A stretch of 9,709 nucleotides of DNA from Nocardioides sp. (GTDB lineage Bacteria > Actinomycetota > Actinomycetes > Propionibacteriales > Nocardioidaceae), in the NCBI GenBank assembly GCA_030452025.1, contig JAKDNC010000086.1, forward strand, positions 1 to 9,709, read 5' to 3'. A program made the position numbers and the translations under genes. Position 1 is the first letter of the stretch; every line of letters starts with the position of its first letter. Under the pieces are notes generated by a model. That model was not told the DNA's origin. It worked only from the letters and a program-made list of their open reading frames with translations, and did not search any database. Shown here piece by piece: positions 1 to 5,450 of the stretch.

Positions 1-55
1 GCCGTTCTACGTCAACGACGCGACGCTCCCCATCACCACGAACCGGGAAGAGCCG

Positions 56-271
56 TCAATCCTGATCGTCTCGCGGTGGGTAAGCCTCCCGGTTCGCCCA
101 GTCGCTGATCTCATCGACTGAGGCCTTAAACACCCGAGCACGATTCACCAGAGCTTCGTCGAGAGACGGAGACTCCTCTATGAGAGTCAGAATGGCGTCC
201 AGGAGCCCGTCAGCGGCATCGCTGATCTTGTTGAGCTGATCGAATGTGGTGGGGGCGTGCCGAGTGATCAC
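56..271 (-). CDS. Small hypothetical protein next to the partition locus
   Basis: A 71-codon leftward ORF with a GTG start at 271. AGGAG lies about 7 nt upstream on the coding strand, which supports this start. The product is acidic and looks largely helical (residues ~8-60, with repeated Leu/Ala/Ile spacing). It has no signal peptide, membrane segment or catalytic motif that I can recognise. It is transcribed divergently from parA, and its upstream region runs into the repeat cluster at 323-397, so the ParA partner that binds there could also control it. A possible leftward -35 (TTGACG on the minus strand at 333-338) lies inside the cluster, but no good -10 follows at normal spacing. I do not recognise the family. 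A coding role is supported by the ribosome binding site and position only. Confidence 0.6.
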   Translation of the reverse strand: MITRHAPTTFDQLNKISDAADGLLDAILTLIEESPSLDEALVNRARVFKASVDEISDWANREAYPPRDDQD

Positions 272-322
272 TAGAGACTCCTGTTCCGTTAGATGTCTAA
301 TAGGAGCATCCTAACAGGCATT

Positions 323-397
323 AGCGTTATAACGTCAACGTTATAACGCTAACGTTGTGACGCTACAACGTTGACGCTTTGGCGTTGTGACGCTACA
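323..397 (+). repeat. Centromere-like repeat cluster upstream of parA (candidate parS/operator)
   Basis: Dense array of CGTT-based repeats. Palindromic CGTTATAACG occurs at 325-334 and 339-348. Together they sit in a perfect 12-bp-arm inverted repeat (323-334 and 339-350) with a 4-nt spacer. The 15-mer CGTTGTGACGCTACA is repeated exactly at 353-367 and 383-397, 30 bp apart. Several units start 14 bp apart (325, 339, 353, and again 369, 383). Known small ParA systems with ribbon-helix-helix partners have their centromere and operator in this position. That this is the binding site for the 1023-1256 product is inferred. Confidence 0.8.
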
Positions 398-399
398 GT
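371..399 (+). promoter_or_regulatory. Predicted parA promoter inside the repeat cluster
   Basis: TTGACG (371-376) and TACAGT (394-399) are separated by 17 bp, a good sigma-70-type match. The spacer is made of the same repeat units as the cluster, so protein bound to the repeats would cover the promoter. This fits autoregulation of the parAB operon. An alternative pair, TTGTGA (385-390) with CAATAT (409-414), is weaker. Confidence 0.55.
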
Positions 400-441
400 A
401 AGCTGTGGCAATATGACCCGCTTCAAACGTCAGGAGACTGC

Positions 442-1026
442 ATGATCGTTGCCTTCGTTCACACCAAGGGGGGCGTCGGGAAGACCACCAGTTCGGTGAT
501 GGTGGCCGCAGCAGCCGCAGCTGCGGGCGTTGCCGTGACGCTCTACGACGCGGACCCGCAGCGTTCCGCCTGCCGGTGGGCGGAGATTGCCGAGCAACGC
601 GGCGATCCCCTGCCATTCCCGATCGTGCCGGCCACAGCGAAGGCGCTGTCGGAGCTCAAGGAATCTGATGACCTGGCGGTCATCGACACGCCACCGGGGA
701 CTGCGAAAGAGATCCAGGCAGCCATCGATGTTGCGGACCTCGTCGTCGTCCCCTCCGGGGCAAGCCCGATGGACATCGACCGGGTCTGGCCGACCCTGGA
801 AACCACCTCACACCGGATGACTGGTGTCCTACTGACCGGAGTGCTGATGCACACCCGGTTGTACTCCGAAGCCCGCGACCTCCTGGAAAGTCAGGGGGTG
901 CCGACGTTCTACAACGCGATCCCGCAACGCGAGGACATGAAAGCACAGTTCGGGACCAGTCCGACGAAACTGCACGGCTACGACGACGTCTACAAGGAAA
1001 TCACCGAGATCGAGGAGATGGAATGA
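442..1026 (+). CDS. parA: ParA-family partition ATPase (short type)
   Basis: 194-residue ParA/MinD-superfamily ATPase that would move or position plasmid copies with a DNA-bound partner. The deviant Walker A motif KGGVGKTT is at residues 9-16, with the signature lysine at 9. The A' motif DADPQ is at 36-40, and the Walker B segment LAVIDTPPG is at 78-86. The short length and lack of an N-terminal HTH fit the small type Ib ParA class, which leaves DNA binding to the partner. The start is set by AGGAG at 432-436, 5 nt before the ATG. The stop overlaps the next gene's start (ATGA at 1023-1026), so the two are translationally coupled. Repeat clusters flank the pair on both sides, as expected for a complete partition cassette. 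An orphan ParA-like ATPase of another role is unlikely given the partner and the repeats. Confidence 0.92.
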   Translation: MIVAFVHTKGGVGKTTSSVMVAAAAAAAGVAVTLYDADPQRSACRWAEIAEQRGDPLPFPIVPATAKALSELKESDDLAVIDTPPGTAKEIQAAIDVADLVVVPSGASPMDIDRVWPTLETTSHRMTGVLLTGVLMHTRLYSEARDLLESQGVPTFYNAIPQREDMKAQFGTSPTKLHGYDDVYKEITEIEEME

Positions 1027-1256
1027 CCGACAAGAAGCGACCGAGTCTGAAGGACACGATGCGCAAGCCGCAGGCCACCGCGGCGCGCTCCGTAGAGGAT
1101 GTTTTCGCGGAGAGTGACAGTGCCCGGCTCGACCGGCGGACGACGATCTACCTGTCCTCGCCTACCTGGAAGGCACTCAAGCTCCGTGCAGTCGAAGAGG
1201 ACACGAACGCCTCACAAATCATCGAAGAGATGCTGAAAAAGCACCTTGACCTTTAG
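1023..1256 (+). CDS. Small ribbon-helix-helix centromere-binding protein (ParB/ParG-like)
   Basis: 77 residues. The N-terminal ~38 residues are polar and probably unstructured. They are followed by a beta-strand RRTTIYL (38-44), a helix (~46-58) and a second helix TNASQIIEEMLKKHL (61-75). This is the pattern of a MetJ/Arc-type ribbon-helix-helix DNA-binding dimer. Partners of short ParA proteins commonly combine such a fold with a flexible tail that stimulates the ATPase. The ATG overlaps the parA stop by 4 nt, and AGGAG at 1013-1017 lies 5 nt upstream of it. The predicted role is to bind the repeats at 323-397 and 1265-1304, load ParA and repress the operon. It is not a canonical ParB with HTH and CTPase domains, so I give no symbol. 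Confidence 0.82.
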   Translation: MTDKKRPSLKDTMRKPQATAARSVEDVFAESDSARLDRRTTIYLSSPTWKALKLRAVEEDTNASQIIEEMLKKHLDL

Positions 1257-1264
1257 GAAACATC

Positions 1265-1304
1265 ATGACGCTAAGACGTTAGCGTTGTAACGTTATCGCG
1301 TTGT
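1265..1304 (-). repeat. Second centromere-like repeat cluster downstream of parAB
   Basis: Contains CGTTGTAACG (1283-1292) plus further CGTT/ACGCT elements, starting 9 nt after the partition operon stop. The 17 bases at 1276-1292 match the reverse complement of 339-355 in the upstream cluster at 16 of 17 positions. The same repeat therefore occurs on both sides of parAB in opposite orientation. It also separates the operon from the convergent resolvase gene. Confidence 0.7.
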
Positions 1305-1331
1305 CGTGAGGGCGCGGGTGGTGCCCGGAGA

Positions 1332-1946
1332 TTACTGGTGGGTGGGGTGATTCTCACTGAGGTATTTGTAGAGCGAACTGCGGCTGATCCCCAGATCTCT
1401 GGCAACACGGGCCTTCGGAATCCCTTGGGCAATGAGCTCTCTGGCGTGTTCGATCTTCTCATCCGGCACGGGAGCTCTCCCCTTGTAGACGCCGCGGGCT
1501 TTGGCGCGAGCGATGCCGTCAGCCTGGCGTTCCCGGATGATGGATCGCTCGAACTCGGCGACAGCGCCAAGCATGCTCAGGAGGAGCCGGCTGGAGGGGG
1601 AGGGGTCGTCGGAGTAGGTCTGTCCCTCCTGGAGGAACTGGACCCGGACCCCGGAGGCGGTGAGTTCGTCGACGAGGGTGTGCAGGTCCCGTAGTGAACG
1701 TGCGAGTCGGTCCATGCTCACCACGGTGAGGGTGTCGCCAGCGCGGAGGTAGCTCAGGGCAGCGTCGAGGCCGGGGCGGTCGCGGGTGGACCCGGTGATG
1801 GTGTCAGTGAAGAACCGTTGGGCGCCGGCGGCGGTTAACCGGTCGGTCTGTCGGTCGAGGTTCTGGTCGGCGGTGCTGACGCGGGCATAGCCCACGATCT
1901 GTCCGACAGGGTCTAATGACTGGGACGGAACTGTGCTTCTGGGCAT
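1332..1946 (-). CDS. Serine recombinase, resolvase/invertase family
   Basis: Leftward small serine recombinase of about 204 residues, near the usual resolvase length. From the ATG at 1946, the N-terminal catalytic domain begins GYARVST, with nucleophile Ser24 and Arg22. It continues with SMDRLARSLRDL (77-88; Asp79, Arg80 and Arg83 correspond to the conserved catalytic patch) and AEFERSIIRER (~130-140) leading into the long dimer helix. The C-terminal HTH, GIPKARVARDLGISRSSLYKYL (~176-197), contacts the recombination site. An in-frame GTG at 1955 would add three residues. I prefer 1946 because an AGGG lies 8 nt upstream of it, whereas nothing suitable precedes 1955. It probably resolves plasmid multimers or cointegrates. 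An invertase function cannot be excluded. No Tn3 transposase is present in the window. Confidence 0.92.
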   Translation of the reverse strand: MPRSTVPSQSLDPVGQIVGYARVSTADQNLDRQTDRLTAAGAQRFFTDTITGSTRDRPGLDAALSYLRAGDTLTVVSMDRLARSLRDLHTLVDELTASGVRVQFLQEGQTYSDDPSPSSRLLLSMLGAVAEFERSIIRERQADGIARAKARGVYKGRAPVPDEKIEHARELIAQGIPKARVARDLGISRSSLYKYLSENHPTHQ

Positions 1947-1985
1947 GGACCACACCCTATCGAACAGGTGCGTTGGCGGCGTTCC

Positions 1986-2008
1986 GATATGTCCGTATGG
2001 GGTATACC
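1986..2008. other. Candidate recombination (res) subsite upstream of the resolvase gene
   Basis: The gap between the resolvase start and the Abi stop holds an imperfect dyad. Its 9-bp arms GATATGTCC and GGGTATACC (6 of 9 symmetric) surround 5 bp. Res subsites usually lie directly upstream of resolvase genes, which is the main reason to suspect it. The symmetry is weak and I see no clear second or third subsite. Confidence 0.25.
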
Positions 2009-2013
2009 TTGAG

Positions 2014-2694
2014 CTATGGTCTGCTGGTCCGTAGTTCAGGGAGTCTGGAGTTGGCGGCTATCCACTGCGCGGCAGAGGGATCAAGCCAGGTAGACAACTG
2101 CTCTATGGCCTGCTGTGCTCGATCGAGGCGGGCGTTTTCGATCTGTCGGTTCTGCTTGATGATCGGCTCATGATGGGCACACCGGTTCCGCAGTTTGTAG
2201 ACCACATCGACTTCACGTTTGAAGTCTCTGAGGGTGGGGACAAAGACACCAGGCTTGCTTCCGTCAGCGGCAGGTATCGGTGTGCCGATCAGAGCTTTGC
2301 GAACCAGCGGCCAGAGAGTCGAGGCGTAGGTCTTGGTGAACAGGTAGGCCCAGAAATCGAAGCTGAGTTCGGCGATGATCCGCCCCGACGGCGGGGTCGG
2401 TTCTCTTGATGTGCCAGCACGTCGTTCTGCCTTCTGGATGGACTTCCTGGCTGGTTGATCGAAGGGGATAGCAGGGTTGGTGTACCACCTGGCCCCGTAG
2501 CTTGGAGCGACGGCGGCGTCTACACAGTTCCGTAGCAGCACCTCGACATGCTGGATGTCCTCCAGGAAGGCCTTGGTGACGTGAGTGTTCCAGAGGTAAA
2601 GAGCTTCAGGATCCGGGTGATGGGCGTAGGTGCTCATACGCGCAGGTGAGAACCACTTGTCGAGGTCGATCATCGGCTTGTCGTTGGAGTCCAT
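2014..2694 (-). CDS. Abi-family (AbiD/AbiF-like, HEPN-type) abortive infection protein
   Basis: 226 residues. The order of motifs matches the Abi family. LEDIQHVEVLLRN (residues ~44-56) is followed by a GARWY motif. A central block ELSFDFWAYLF comes next, and a C-terminal LRNRCAHHEPI follows. The last is an R-x4-H motif of the HEPN RNase type (Arg-Asn-Arg-Cys-Ala-His). AbiD/AbiF proteins are known phage-defence or toxin proteins, and HEPN domains cut RNA. RNase activity here is inferred from the motif. The ATG at 2694 has no Shine-Dalgarno sequence; the preceding bases are CACTTGTTCCC. A structured leader fills the region upstream (see 2705-2767), so expression may depend on that RNA. The gene is co-oriented with the resolvase gene 67 bp downstream. 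An IS3 copy lies 133 bp upstream. Confidence 0.85.
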   Translation of the reverse strand: MDSNDKPMIDLDKWFSPARMSTYAHHPDPEALYLWNTHVTKAFLEDIQHVEVLLRNCVDAAVAPSYGARWYTNPAIPFDQPARKSIQKAERRAGTSREPTPPSGRIIAELSFDFWAYLFTKTYASTLWPLVRKALIGTPIPAADGSKPGVFVPTLRDFKREVDVVYKLRNRCAHHEPIIKQNRQIENARLDRAQQAIEQLSTWLDPSAAQWIAANSRLPELRTSRP

Positions 2695-2704
2695 GGGAAC
2701 AAGT

Positions 2705-2767
2705 GTTACGCTCGCTTACGAAGGCCCCGGAGCGATCCCTGCGTTTTAGACGCACATCACCGGGGTT
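2705..2767 (-). ncRNA. Candidate abiF-type structured RNA (H-type pseudoknot)
   Basis: Read on the minus strand, CCCCGG (2765-2760) pairs perfectly with CCGGGG (2730-2725). Between these arms is a hairpin TGCGT-CTAAA-ACGCA (2754-2740), followed by TCGCT (2735-2731). TCGCT pairs with AGCGA (2716-2712) beyond the first stem, making an H-type pseudoknot. The RNA would begin just after a TAAAAT -10 element and end before the Abi start codon. A conserved structured RNA upstream of abiF genes is known, and AbiF-RNA pairs have been proposed as RNA toxin-antitoxins related to the origin of Cas13. Whether this RNA belongs to that class is inference from position and fold. No intrinsic terminator separates it from the gene, so it may also act as a leader. 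Confidence 0.55.
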
Positions 2768-2772
2768 ACTGA

Positions 2773-2778
2773 ATTTTA
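2773..2778 (-). promoter_or_regulatory. -10 element for the structured RNA and Abi gene
   Basis: TAAAAT on the minus strand matches the -10 consensus at 5 of 6 positions. It predicts transcription starting near 2766, right at the 5' arm of the pseudoknot. The -35 is poor (TTCCAG at 2802-2797, 18-bp spacing). The IS3 copy begins 49 bp upstream of the -10, so the promoter appears intact. Confidence 0.45.
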
Positions 2779-2827
2779 TGGGGATGCTCCGTGGTGCTGG
2801 AACAAAAACTGAAGCTCTGAGGGGTAC

Positions 2828-2851
2828 GGGTCTGATGCATGAAGTGAGACA
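2828..2851 (+). repeat. Left terminal inverted repeat, IS3 copy 1
   Basis: Begins GGGTCTGATGCATGA and matches the reverse complement of 4104-4127 at 21 of 24 positions, with differences at positions 8, 16 and 17. Confidence 0.8.
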
Positions 2852-2859
2852 CTGAGTGT

Positions 2860-2878
2860 TGAACGCTCACCGCGTTCA
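2860..2878 (+). promoter_or_regulatory. Hairpin just before the IS3 orfA ribosome binding site
   Basis: Perfect 7-bp arms TGAACGC and GCGTTCA around TCACC, ending 2 nt before the GAGAGG ribosome binding site at 2881-2886. In insertion sequences, a hairpin here often limits translation from transcripts reading in from outside. That role is inferred here. The same hairpin occurs in copy 2 at 8441-8459. Confidence 0.4.
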
Positions 2879-2895
2879 CCGAGAGGATGTCTTTC

Positions 2896-3189
2896 ATGCC
2901 CAAACGCTATCCCCCAGAGTTTCGTGACGACGTCATCGCCGTGGCCCGAGCAGCTCAGAAAGCCGGCACACCCTTGACCCACGTCGCCGCGGACTTCGGT
3001 ATCACCTCGTCGTGTCTGCGGCGCTGGCTGCGACTCGAGGCTGGTTCTGCCGCCTCCACGGCAGGAGATCAGGCTGATCTGGCTGCTGAGAACCGTCAGC
3101 TCAAAGCCCAGCTGCGCAGGGTCGAGCAGGAACGCGAGATCCTACGACGGGCTGCGGCGTACTTCGCCAAGGACGTCAACCCAAAATGA
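2896..3189 (+). CDS. IS3-family transposase OrfA (copy 1)
   Basis: About 97 residues, the DNA-binding half of an IS3-type transposase. It opens MPKRYPPEFRDDVI. A helix-turn-helix follows (THVAADFGITSSCLRRWL, residues ~28-45) and binds the IS ends. The C-terminal part is a leucine-zipper-like coiled coil (LAAENRQLKAQLRRVEQERE, ~62-81). An earlier ATG at 2887 abuts the GAGAGG ribosome binding site with no spacing. The ATG at 2896 has a 9-nt spacing and gives the usual start for the family, so I chose it. The end CCAAAATGA carries an A-AAA slip site immediately before the stop. OrfB is in the -1 frame, so a fused OrfAB transposase by -1 frameshifting is expected. Confidence 0.9.
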   Translation: MPKRYPPEFRDDVIAVARAAQKAGTPLTHVAADFGITSSCLRRWLRLEAGSAASTAGDQADLAAENRQLKAQLRRVEQEREILRRAAAYFAKDVNPK

Positions 3190-4097
3190 TGTTCCCCTTC
3201 GTGGCCGATCTCGCCGCGGAGGGGATTGCCGTGGCAGTGACCTGCGCTGTGCTGGGACTGTCCCGGGCGTCGTACTACCGGTGGCGGCTCCGGCCGGTCA
3301 CCGACGCTGAGATCACCGAGGCCTACCGGGCTAATGCCCTGTTCACCGCACACGCCCGGGACCCGGAGTTTGGGTACCGACTGCTGGCTGATCAGGCCCG
3401 GGAGGTCGGTGAGGCGATGGCCGATCGCACGGTGTGGCGGATCACCTCGGCCAACCGGTGGTTCAGCGTGTTCGGCAAGAAACGACGCCGTGGTGCCCGT
3501 CGGCCGGGCCCGGCGGTGCACGACGATCTGTGCACCGTCACCGACGCCGACGGACGTGTGCGCCACCGGTTCAGCGCCACGGCGGCGAACCGGTTGTGGC
3601 TCACCGACATCACCGAGCACCCCACAAAGGAGGGGAAACTGTACTGCTGTGCGATCAAAGACGTCTTCTCCGGCCGGATCGTCGGGTACGCCATCGACTC
3701 ACATATGCACGCTGATCTGGCGGTACGGGCCTTGGACAACGCCGTGGCGATCCGCGCTGGTGCCGGTGAGGTTACCGGATGTGTGGTGCATAGCGACCGC
3801 GGATCCCAGTTCCGCAGCGGGGACTACCTCACCGCCCTGAAGCGCTACCGGATGGTCGGCTCGATGGGCAGAGTGGCTTCCTGTGGTGACAATGCGGCGA
3901 TGGAGTCGTTTTTCGCCCTGCTGCAGAAAAACGTGCTGGACCGGCGGGTCTGGGACACCCGGGAGTCGTTGCGGGTGACGATCGTCACCTGGATTGAGCG
4001 CACGTATCACCGTCGTCGTCGGCAAGTGGGTCTGGGACGGTTGACCCCGGTGGAGTACGAGACCATGATGAAAACACCTGCCATCACGGCAGCGTAA
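3186..4097 (+). CDS. IS3-family transposase OrfB, DDE catalytic subunit (copy 1)
   Basis: 303 residues, the full usual length for OrfB. An N-terminal HTH-like segment (VLGLSRASYYRWR, ~22-34) precedes the rve-type integrase core. The catalytic triad is visible: Asp141 in LWLTDITEH, Asp204 in VVHSDRGSQF and Glu240 in NAAMESFFALLQK. The D-E spacing is 35 residues, the D-D(35)E pattern of IS3 elements. ATGA overlap with OrfA (3186-3189) couples translation. The product is normally made as an OrfAB fusion. The reading frame is intact, and the second copy encodes an identical protein, so both elements could be active. Confidence 0.95.
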   Translation: MMFPFVADLAAEGIAVAVTCAVLGLSRASYYRWRLRPVTDAEITEAYRANALFTAHARDPEFGYRLLADQAREVGEAMADRTVWRITSANRWFSVFGKKRRRGARRPGPAVHDDLCTVTDADGRVRHRFSATAANRLWLTDITEHPTKEGKLYCCAIKDVFSGRIVGYAIDSHMHADLAVRALDNAVAIRAGAGEVTGCVVHSDRGSQFRSGDYLTALKRYRMVGSMGRVASCGDNAAMESFFALLQKNVLDRRVWDTRESLRVTIVTWIERTYHRRRRQVGLGRLTPVEYETMMKTPAITAA

Positions 4098-4103
4098 CCA
4101 ACC

Positions 4104-4127
4104 TGTCTCAGATCATGCAGCAGACCC
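4104..4127 (-). repeat. Right terminal inverted repeat, IS3 copy 1
   Basis: Pairs with 2828-2851. The outer 15 bp (4113-4127) also serve as the last four codons and the TGA stop of the leftward gene that begins at 5267. Confidence 0.8.
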
Positions 4128-5267
4128 GTAGACTAGGTCGTGGTGCCGTACAGTAGCGCGCGCCTTGAAGGCCTCTGCAGCTCCTGCTGCGGCTACCCGG
4201 CTTACAGCGCCGGCTGTTGCAGCCGCGGACGGTAACAATGCGACGAGGTCCGGTATGTTCGCAAGTGCTACCGCGATGGTCGGTAAGCCGAACCCTTCCG
4301 TGATGAGTCGCTTTCCTGTCTCGGAGGCGACACGCGTCTTCGATGCCGTGTCCCGCAGCTCCTCCAAGCTGGGACGCACTTCGTCCTGCCATAGCTCTTC
4401 GAGCTCGCTCGGTAGCGTCGCATCCAGCGCTGAAGACTGGAGTTTATCTGCAAGTTTCTTTGCAGAGGTCCTGTACTTGGCGCGGCCTTCGGCGAGTTCC
4501 TCCCGCGCTTCGAGCACATGGCTCATCGGGGCGTCAGGGAAAGTCGGAAGGCGCTCCACCAGGCCGGATCCCACCGCCGCGTGCCGAGAGCGCGAGGCTG
4601 CGACATCAGGGAGACCGTCGGGATAGTTTCCGGATTCGCGTAGAAAATCAGTGGTTAGCTCATCCAACAACATGTGAGTGTCAGGGTCACTCAGGGCGTC
4701 CGTCAGACGATCGCGGAACCAGTCAATCTGCCGGTCAACAGGGTCCTCAAAGCGAGTCCCCTCGCTGATCATTCTGACCGATCCCGCTTCCAGGGCCATC
4801 TCGATCTCCTGCGATTCACGACTGTCGAAGACGTCGTTGGCCATCCTTGTGAGCTCAGGAATCGCTTCTCGCCACTGTCGTTCGCTTTCCACTCGGGCGG
4901 GGTCGTTGGCAGGCCTGGACCCCAGCACTTGCATCGCCTGCAGGAACATGAAGGGGTCGACGTCCTCGGGAGCGAGGCGACAAAGCGTCTCGGGTGGCAG
5001 TGAGCTGATGGTCCTTAAAGGATCGCTCGCGTCGATGCCACGCAACGGTCGGAAATCACTCAACCATGCCGCACTCGGCGCGACCAGATCGATGTGGTCT
5101 GCGTACAGCAACGAACTGCGCAGCAGCCTGAGCTCGTCGGTGAGTGAAGGGTGGCCGTTGGGTTTTGACTGAGGGGTGACACCGACGGTGACAGTCAGTC
5201 CCTGTCTGGGGCTAGCGGCGGGGTTGTGGCGGTTTCGCCGAGAGGCTCTACGTGATTGTTTTCCCAT
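4113..5267 (-). CDS. Hypothetical protein, 384 codons, 3' end replaced by IS3
   Basis: I do not recognise a named family. The N-terminal ~40 residues are basic and disordered (KQSRRASRRNRHN). A segment DELRLLRSSLLYADHIDLVAPSAAWL (~45-70) follows, then long acidic helical stretches up to ~300. A hydrophobic Ala/Leu/Val-rich C-terminal stretch (~335-370) could be one or two membrane-associated helices. The last native residues read VRHHDLVY. The final GSAA and the TGA come from the inverted repeat of the IS3 copy, so the natural C-terminus is lost, and I guess that only a short tail is missing. There is no Shine-Dalgarno sequence before the ATG at 5267. A GATAAT -10 at 5274-5279 would place the transcript start on the ATG, suggesting a leaderless mRNA. 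The gene was divergent from the small gene now split by ISL3. Function is unknown; a defence or stress role would be speculation. Confidence 0.7.
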   Translation of the reverse strand: MGKQSRRASRRNRHNPAASPRQGLTVTVGVTPQSKPNGHPSLTDELRLLRSSLLYADHIDLVAPSAAWLSDFRPLRGIDASDPLRTISSLPPETLCRLAPEDVDPFMFLQAMQVLGSRPANDPARVESERQWREAIPELTRMANDVFDSRESQEIEMALEAGSVRMISEGTRFEDPVDRQIDWFRDRLTDALSDPDTHMLLDELTTDFLRESGNYPDGLPDVAASRSRHAAVGSGLVERLPTFPDAPMSHVLEAREELAEGRAKYRTSAKKLADKLQSSALDATLPSELEELWQDEVRPSLEELRDTASKTRVASETGKRLITEGFGLPTIAVALANIPDLVALLPSAAATAGAVSRVAAAGAAEAFKARATVRHHDLVYGSAA

Positions 5268-5273
5268 GCACGG

Positions 5274-5279
5274 ATTATC
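5274..5279 (-). promoter_or_regulatory. -10 element giving a predicted leaderless transcript
   Basis: GATAAT on the minus strand ends 6 nt before the ATG at 5267, so transcription would start at the start codon. The -35 region is weak. Leaderless mRNAs are common in actinobacteria, which makes this plausible. Confidence 0.4.
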
Positions 5280-5413
5280 TCACATCCTGCGCAGTGTGGA
5301 ATTCGCCTGACCTGCGCGCGAGTCGCCAGGGTGTATCTAAGTCAAGGCGCTGAGTCCCCTGCCCTACCTACGCAAATATCCGTCGTGTGAGACCGAGACT
5401 GAGGTCAGCGCAG
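5280..5413. other. Divergent intergenic region left of the ISL3 element
   Basis: Region between the 384-codon gene and the ribosome binding site of the split small gene. It should hold the rightward promoter of the small gene, but I see no convincing -35/-10 pair. No strong repeat or hairpin was found. Confidence 0.35.
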
Positions 5414-5418
5414 AAAGG

Positions 5419-5426
5419 AGTTTATG
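5419..5426. repeat. Target-site duplication, left of ISL3 element
   Basis: AGTTTATG, identical to 6920-6927 on the other side of the element. Eight bases is the usual duplication length of ISL3-family insertion. Confidence 0.9.
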
Positions 5427-5450
5427 GGCTCTTCGCCTTTCAGAGTGCGT
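5427..5450 (+). repeat. ISL3 terminal inverted repeat, transposase 3' side
   Basis: Starts GGCTCTTCGCC and matches the reverse complement of 6896-6919 with mismatches only at positions 4 and 16. The transposase stop codon (5440-5442) lies inside it. Confidence 0.88.

Larger units (their letters stand above)
2828..4127 (+). mobile_element. IS3-family insertion sequence, left copy
   Basis: 1300-bp element with 24-bp imperfect terminal inverted repeats (2828-2851 and 4104-4127, 21 of 24 matching, ends GGGTCTG and CAGACCC). The two-ORF IS3 layout overlaps by 4 nt. Its limits were set by comparison with the second copy, which diverges exactly outside these positions. The immediate flanks are TAC on the left and GTA on the right, which is not a direct repeat. 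The element may therefore have lost its original partner flank by recombination. Confidence 0.85.

Noticed and set aside
2..121. Rightward open frame at the window start that could be the end of a truncated gene (PFYVNDATLPITTNREEP...).
   Set aside because: It is short, has no visible start and overlaps the better-supported leftward gene at 56-271. I cannot support a product.
323..397. Repeat array considered as a CRISPR array or replication iterons.
   Set aside because: The units are too short, overlapping and palindromic for CRISPR, no cas genes are present, and no replication initiator gene is adjacent. The flanking parAB explains it better.
1315..1327. Small GC stem (CGGG-TGGTG-CCCG) between parAB and the resolvase gene as a terminator.
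   Set aside because: The stem is only 4 bp and no T-run follows on either strand.
1338..1694. Rightward 118-codon frame opposite the resolvase gene.
   Set aside because: It is a shadow of the resolvase coding strand, with no ribosome binding site and no recognisable motif.
2692..4130. Removing the left IS3 copy leaves the 384-codon frame open well past the junction, toward the Abi gene.
   Set aside because: There is no target duplication to show the two flanks were once joined, and the continuation would run through the leader RNA and out of frame into the Abi gene.
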